21,778 bases of DNA from Neelides folsomi (Eukaryota > Arthropoda > Collembola > Neelipleona > Neelidae), in contig JAQGBZ010000663.1 in NCBI GenBank assembly GCA_034687125.1, positions 1 through 21,778 on the forward strand. The letters run 5' to 3'. Position 1 is the first letter of the stretch, and each line of letters starts with the position of its first letter. A model generated the notes under the pieces. It had not been told where the DNA came from and ran no database searches. It was given only the letters and a program-made list of their open reading frames with translations. The position numbers and the translations under genes are program-made. Shown piece after piece: positions 21,007 through 21,778 of the stretch.

Positions 21007-21039
21007 GGCGAAAATAATCGAGCTGATGCTGAGGATTCA
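21007..21039 (-). promoter_or_regulatory. RRP12 start context and in-frame upstream stop
   Basis: The start codon lies in TTCGCCATGG, with G at -3 and +4, a favourable eukaryotic initiation context. An in-frame TGA at 21037-21039 closes the frame, so translation cannot begin further upstream in this exon. No TATA box is evident close by, as is common for housekeeping ribosome-biogenesis genes. Confidence 0.7.
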
Positions 21040-21335
21040 ACTCTAAAAAATTCCAATAATAAATTTTATACAGATACGTTTTAAAACTCAGGACATTGAT
21101 GATAGATCGTGGACTTTTAAATAATTAATGAAAATGTGTCTTTAAATAATTTCAATATGTAATTAAATCAGTATTTTTAAATGCCTTACTAGCGATTATC
21201 AACTATTTTAATTAATAAAATGATTGAATAATAATCGGCAGAGTCGGCAATTCCACACTAAAGATATGAATGAACGAAGATTTCTTAATTTCTTCAATGC
21301 TTTTGTGAACTCGTGGTTTCATTTCATTTCAAATC
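21040..21335. other. Short intergenic spacer upstream of RRP12
   Basis: This is A+T-rich DNA between the putative upstream terminal exon and RRP12. It should hold the RRP12 core promoter and the 3' UTR of the upstream gene. I see no TATA box at a sensible distance and no repeat. Confidence 0.5.
21207..21212 (-). terminator. Candidate poly(A) hexamer for the upstream gene (ATTAAA)
   Basis: ATTAAA on the minus strand lies about 125 nt past the TAG of the putative terminal exon and about 200 nt before the RRP12 start. That is a sensible place for the upstream transcript to end. The hexamer is weak evidence on its own in A+T-rich DNA. Confidence 0.3.
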
Positions 21336-21484
21336 CTATAGAACTCTTCCTCGATTTAGCGTATGGGAACTCAATGGAAATAGTGAGACAGTCCTTGCCA
21401 CTTCCTTCAAGATCTTCAAGCCAATAAAGTTCATTTCATCAAACAGCTCGCCGTTACATTTGCAAAGGCAACGCACAATGTCAG
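21336..21484 (-). CDS. Probable terminal exon of an unidentified gene upstream of RRP12
   Basis: On the minus strand a T-rich tract ending ATTTTTTAG at 21485 is followed by an open frame of 48 complete codons and TAG (21336-21338). It reads DIVRCLCKCNGELFDEMNFI, then GLKILKEVARTV, and ends NRGRVL. The mix of Cys, charged and aliphatic residues and the G+C content above its surroundings look like coding sequence. The splice phase would be 1. The frame closes at a TAA soon upstream of the acceptor, so a spliced exon is the simplest reading. I do not recognise the family. The stop lies 329 nt upstream of the RRP12 ATG, in the same orientation. The remaining exons would lie beyond the window end. 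Confidence 0.45.
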
Positions 21485-21610
21485 CTAAAAAATGAATTAA
21501 ATATTAAATTAAAATAGCATAATTTTAAATTTCTTCAGTATCTTCTTGGCTGTTATTTTTCACTTTTTCCATCCAAATTTGACTTTTAATTTAATTGCTT
21601 TAATTGAACA

Positions 21611-21778
21611 TACAGTGAGGGCCATAAGTATCTTTCTTTTTTTTAATGGGCAACCATTTTAATGCGATTAAAGATAAAAATCTTTAAACATCGGCGATTT
21701 TTGTTAAATATATCCATCTACAATGAAGCAAACTAAAAGCTGATTTGGTCAAAGCATAAATAAACGACAGCTACTTTT
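21611..21778 (+). mobile_element. Putative Tc1/mariner-like transposon end, truncated by window edge
   Basis: At 21611-21632 the sequence is TA followed by CAGTGAGGGCCATAAGTATC. The CAGTG start, the G-rich step and the ...AAGTAT tail, next to a TA dinucleotide, resemble the terminal inverted repeats of many animal Tc1/mariner-superfamily elements, which insert at TA. Everything to 21778 would be element-internal. No transposase and no second terminus fall inside the window, so the call rests on the terminus alone. It would sit in the intron before the putative exon at 21484. Confidence 0.45.

Overview
The window looks like animal nuclear DNA. It is A+T-rich (roughly a third G+C by eye), has GT-AG introns of about 70-420 bases, shows no operon-like packing, and holds one well-conserved split housekeeping gene. 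Codon use, intron size and a Tc1/mariner-like terminus suggest an arthropod, possibly a copepod, but nothing here proves the lineage.

Positions 15967-21006, minus strand: a complete eight-exon gene for RRP12, the HEAT-repeat ribosome-biogenesis factor. I rebuilt it from the sequence. All seven introns are GT-AG, the reading frame is kept across every junction, and the product is 1196 residues. The start ATG has a good context and an in-frame stop 33 bases upstream.

Positions 21336-21778, minus strand: a probable terminal exon of a second, unrecognised gene. It lies 329 bases upstream of the RRP12 start in the same orientation. In the presumed intron before it, at 21611, begins what looks like the end of a Tc1/mariner-type DNA transposon that runs off the window.

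Positions 1-15966: about 16 kb in which I see no convincing protein-coding exon, tRNA, rRNA or recognisable snRNA/miRNA. It is not uniform. A+T-rich stretches alternate with short G+C-richer or purine-rich islands. It also holds two clusters of homeodomain-type cores (2690-2830 and 4385-4560), a 16-base ATCGAT palindrome (796-811), and a stop-poor G+C-rich island with nested inverted repeats (5041-5560). Further on are back-to-back tandem duplications (6931-6986) and a hairpin with repeated GGTTCC/GGAACC (12240-12296). The best reading is 3' flanking or intergenic regulatory DNA, or intron of a gene whose exons lie outside. I found no clear case for a novel system; the most worthwhile targets are the island at 5041-5560, the site clusters, and the unidentified exon next to RRP12.
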